From positions 1,108,518-1,170,517 of the forward strand of contig NMRA01000022.1 in NCBI GenBank assembly GCA_002633005.1: a stretch of DNA of 62,000 nucleotides, read 5' to 3'. A model generated the notes under the pieces. That model ran no database searches, was not told the DNA's origin, and was given only the letters and a program-made list of their open reading frames with translations. Shown one piece after another: positions 59,901 to 62,000 of the stretch. Origin of the DNA: Phoronis australis (Eukaryota; Phoronida; Phoronidae). The stretch's first letter is position 1. The number at the start of each line of letters is the position of its first letter. A program made the position numbers and the translations under genes.

Positions 59901-62000
59901 CTCGCGCCCACCCGGGGCACCTCGAGTGTTTCCGTAGCGTCAATTTTCGAATTTACGAAAAATTCCCCAGGTGTTCCAAATATCTCCTGCTGTCAGAGAG
60001 TTCTTCAGTCGACGGCGTACATGTAAGGTCATGCTAATCGCGTGTCTAAAACGTATACAAATCACCCATTCAATCTGCTCCGAGGCCGCCCTATGCGCTA
60101 TAAGTGCAATGCAACATGAATTTCTGCACAGATTTCCGCGGTCGAGTATTGGTCGAGAGATAATTAAATACGGTTTCGTATTGGGCGGGAGCAGTAGCGC
60201 GGTAAAAGCCATTTTTTTCGTTTCTTATTGCATGGATTTGTCATTTACATTGACGTCTACATCTGCTAGTGTACACGCAAGATCCAGATACCCGTTCACT
60301 GTTATGTACAACGCCCGGAGATAATCATTCATACCGACGTACTTAAAGACTTAATCGAGCGTGACTAGCAGGTCATATATAATAAACAATTCTACCTATA
60401 AAGGTGTAAAACGATTTTTCCAAGAACTAATGATTCCAGATATATTGTATGTAGAACACAAAAAGTATCCGAAATCGGCGATTGAATCGCAAAAATTGTT
60501 TACTATAACAGGGTTTACGCACGTCAAAATTAAATTGACTTTAGCGGCTTAACTGAGAAGGAAAGTAGTCCGTGTCCAATATTTTCCATCCAATTACATT
60601 TGTGTTACAAGTAACACAAAAGGTGTACAATGGGCAATAAAATGTAGATTTCTCTTAAAATAAGGCGTAATTGGGGATAATAGCGCTTGAAATTCATTTA
60701 TGCGACCAGTTCGTTAATGCTGCGGTGTTGTTTAAACACAAAACGTTCAGATTGTTCATGGTCGACAAAATTAACTACACGTGACTATCCGAAATTTGCT
60801 GAGAATGGAACATTTGCAACCTTTTGACAATCCACTATATGACTTTCGAAAAGGGTTGCTTTTAACAGACCTTGTTCTCCCGTCCACTTGCATAGGAAAA
60901 GCATTTAGACAATAGACGAAATCGTTGACACATGTATTCTCCGTTTTGGATGTCACCGACATGATTGACCCACGGACATTCGCAGTTTGTTTAGCGTATA
61001 AATATGCGACATATGTTTCTATGAAATTTCACCCGAAAAGCGGTGAAAAGACCGCCATTAGGCTAATGCACCACACTGATATTGCAAGAAAAGCTGCAGT
61101 TAACCCTCCGATTCAATCTCTCGAACTGCAGCGACGGCATGCAGCTGCTGTTAGCTGGTCGCATGAAACTGGCCTCTAACCAAAAATGCAAACTAATGGC
61201 ATTTCTGATTTAGTAGATGTATCGCACAGTGATAATGCAGACGAAAAAAGGTTAAAGGCAACCAGTAAGTCTCAGTATGTGGGAATATTTCATCATCCAC
61301 CTATCAGATTAACCCATAAAGGAACACAGAGATAGCACTATTAACATCGGTCCATGCAGATACATTAGGAGGCTGCTCATCAGAAATAGGTCTTTTCAAT
61401 GCACTACAATAGAATGACATTATACAGTAGCTACATAAAAGTGAATGCTAACAGCTTAACAACAAAAATTAAAAAATGCGAAACCGTATTTCATTTAATG
61501 ATATTTAGAATTTAGTCTCACGCGACAAAATCCGAAAAACGTGTAACGCACTTAGAATGGATTGTACCGCCAAACGCATTTTTGACACGCAAATCGCAGC
61601 CACTGTAAAAGAAGCAAGTCATACATGTACTTGCATAAAAACACACGTGTACACGATGGAGAAATTTATAACTAAACAAAATCTACAAGTGCTACATTAA
61701 GGCCAATTTGTAAATGAAATCCTCCAGGACTTAGTAAGCCCTTTGGCGATTAGACGTGAAAACTTATAAATCATGGCAACTACATTGTAAATCAATAATA
61801 ATTACCGTCTTTTTGGTGATATTTTGTTTCAAAAGCCATGTTGCGATTGGATCAACATAGAAGTTATCTGTCGTATTCATTGAAAAAAAGGTTTTTCTTG
61901 GCTCAAATATACTCTTTCCGATTTATTTCTGTTTAAAACGTTATGAAACGGAAATTAATGCAAACTCAGTGGTTAAGTCGAAACTTAACCCCAACACAAC

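Larger units (their letters stand above)
57021..62000. other. Upstream of Epac DEP exon: no host exon found
   Basis: The first Epac exon(s) should lie here or further up on the minus strand. I looked for a second cNBD (the QGD-G--WY--L-GS type motif) and did not find one. The stretch holds two RNase H fragments (57.2-59.0 kb), a CACTG-type repeat (59.1 kb), a microsatellite and the 3' end of a LINE (59.2-59.9 kb). Around 59.9-60.3 kb is a more CpG-containing patch with open frames on both strands (59971-60324 plus; 59940-60212 minus) that resemble no family I know. 60.3-62.0 kb shows nothing recognisable. Confidence 0.5.

Overview
This window is animal nuclear DNA: AT-rich, intron-rich, full of small transposable elements and microsatellites, and sprinkled with the ACATGTACATGTA-type palindrome common in several marine invertebrate genomes. 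I cannot name the species. Poly-C runs beside Ns and single-N joins flanked by duplicated blocks indicate a draft scaffold.

One gene dominates. On the minus strand, from about 57.0 kb down to 26.5 kb, I could join 19 exons in one continuous reading frame. They encode a cAMP-activated Rap guanine nucleotide exchange factor (Epac; RAPGEF3/RAPGEF4 family): DEP domain, cyclic-nucleotide-binding domain, REM, Ras-association domain, catalytic CDC25/RasGEF domain and a short tail. Every splice phase agrees. The exons total 2487 nt (828 codons plus stop), and the joined coding sequence has no internal stop. The 5' end (first exon, and the extra N-terminal cNBD if this is the long Epac2-like form) was not found and is probably beyond 62 kb. 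One intron uses a GC-AG donor. The reading frame ends inside a small inverted-repeat element that supplies the stop codon.

Layout: 1-26 kb holds no recognisable host gene. It contains two tandem duplicated blocks, each joined at a single N (4.6-6.1 kb and 12.9-14.0 kb; probably haplotypes joined end to end), a TTAA-flanked MITE, an unusual GC-rich 52-bp hairpin array (9.4-10.1 kb), a broken THAP-like reading frame, hAT-like GGCGGATC elements, tRNA-derived SINE relics and an ~83-bp minisatellite with a CTCF-like motif in each unit. 26.5-57.0 kb is the Epac gene; its introns carry a foldback element (49.1-50.2 kb) with a nested MITE, an AATTCAATT inverted array (36.4-37.2 kb), a 336-bp tandem duplication and simple repeats. 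57-62 kb, upstream of the DEP exon, holds two head-to-head RNase H fragments and the 3' end of a non-LTR retrotransposon.

The host gene would couple cAMP to Rap GTPase activation: cAMP binding to the cNBD releases the REM/CDC25 module, and DEP/RA place the protein at membranes. Everything else recognised is mobile or repetitive DNA or assembly artefact.
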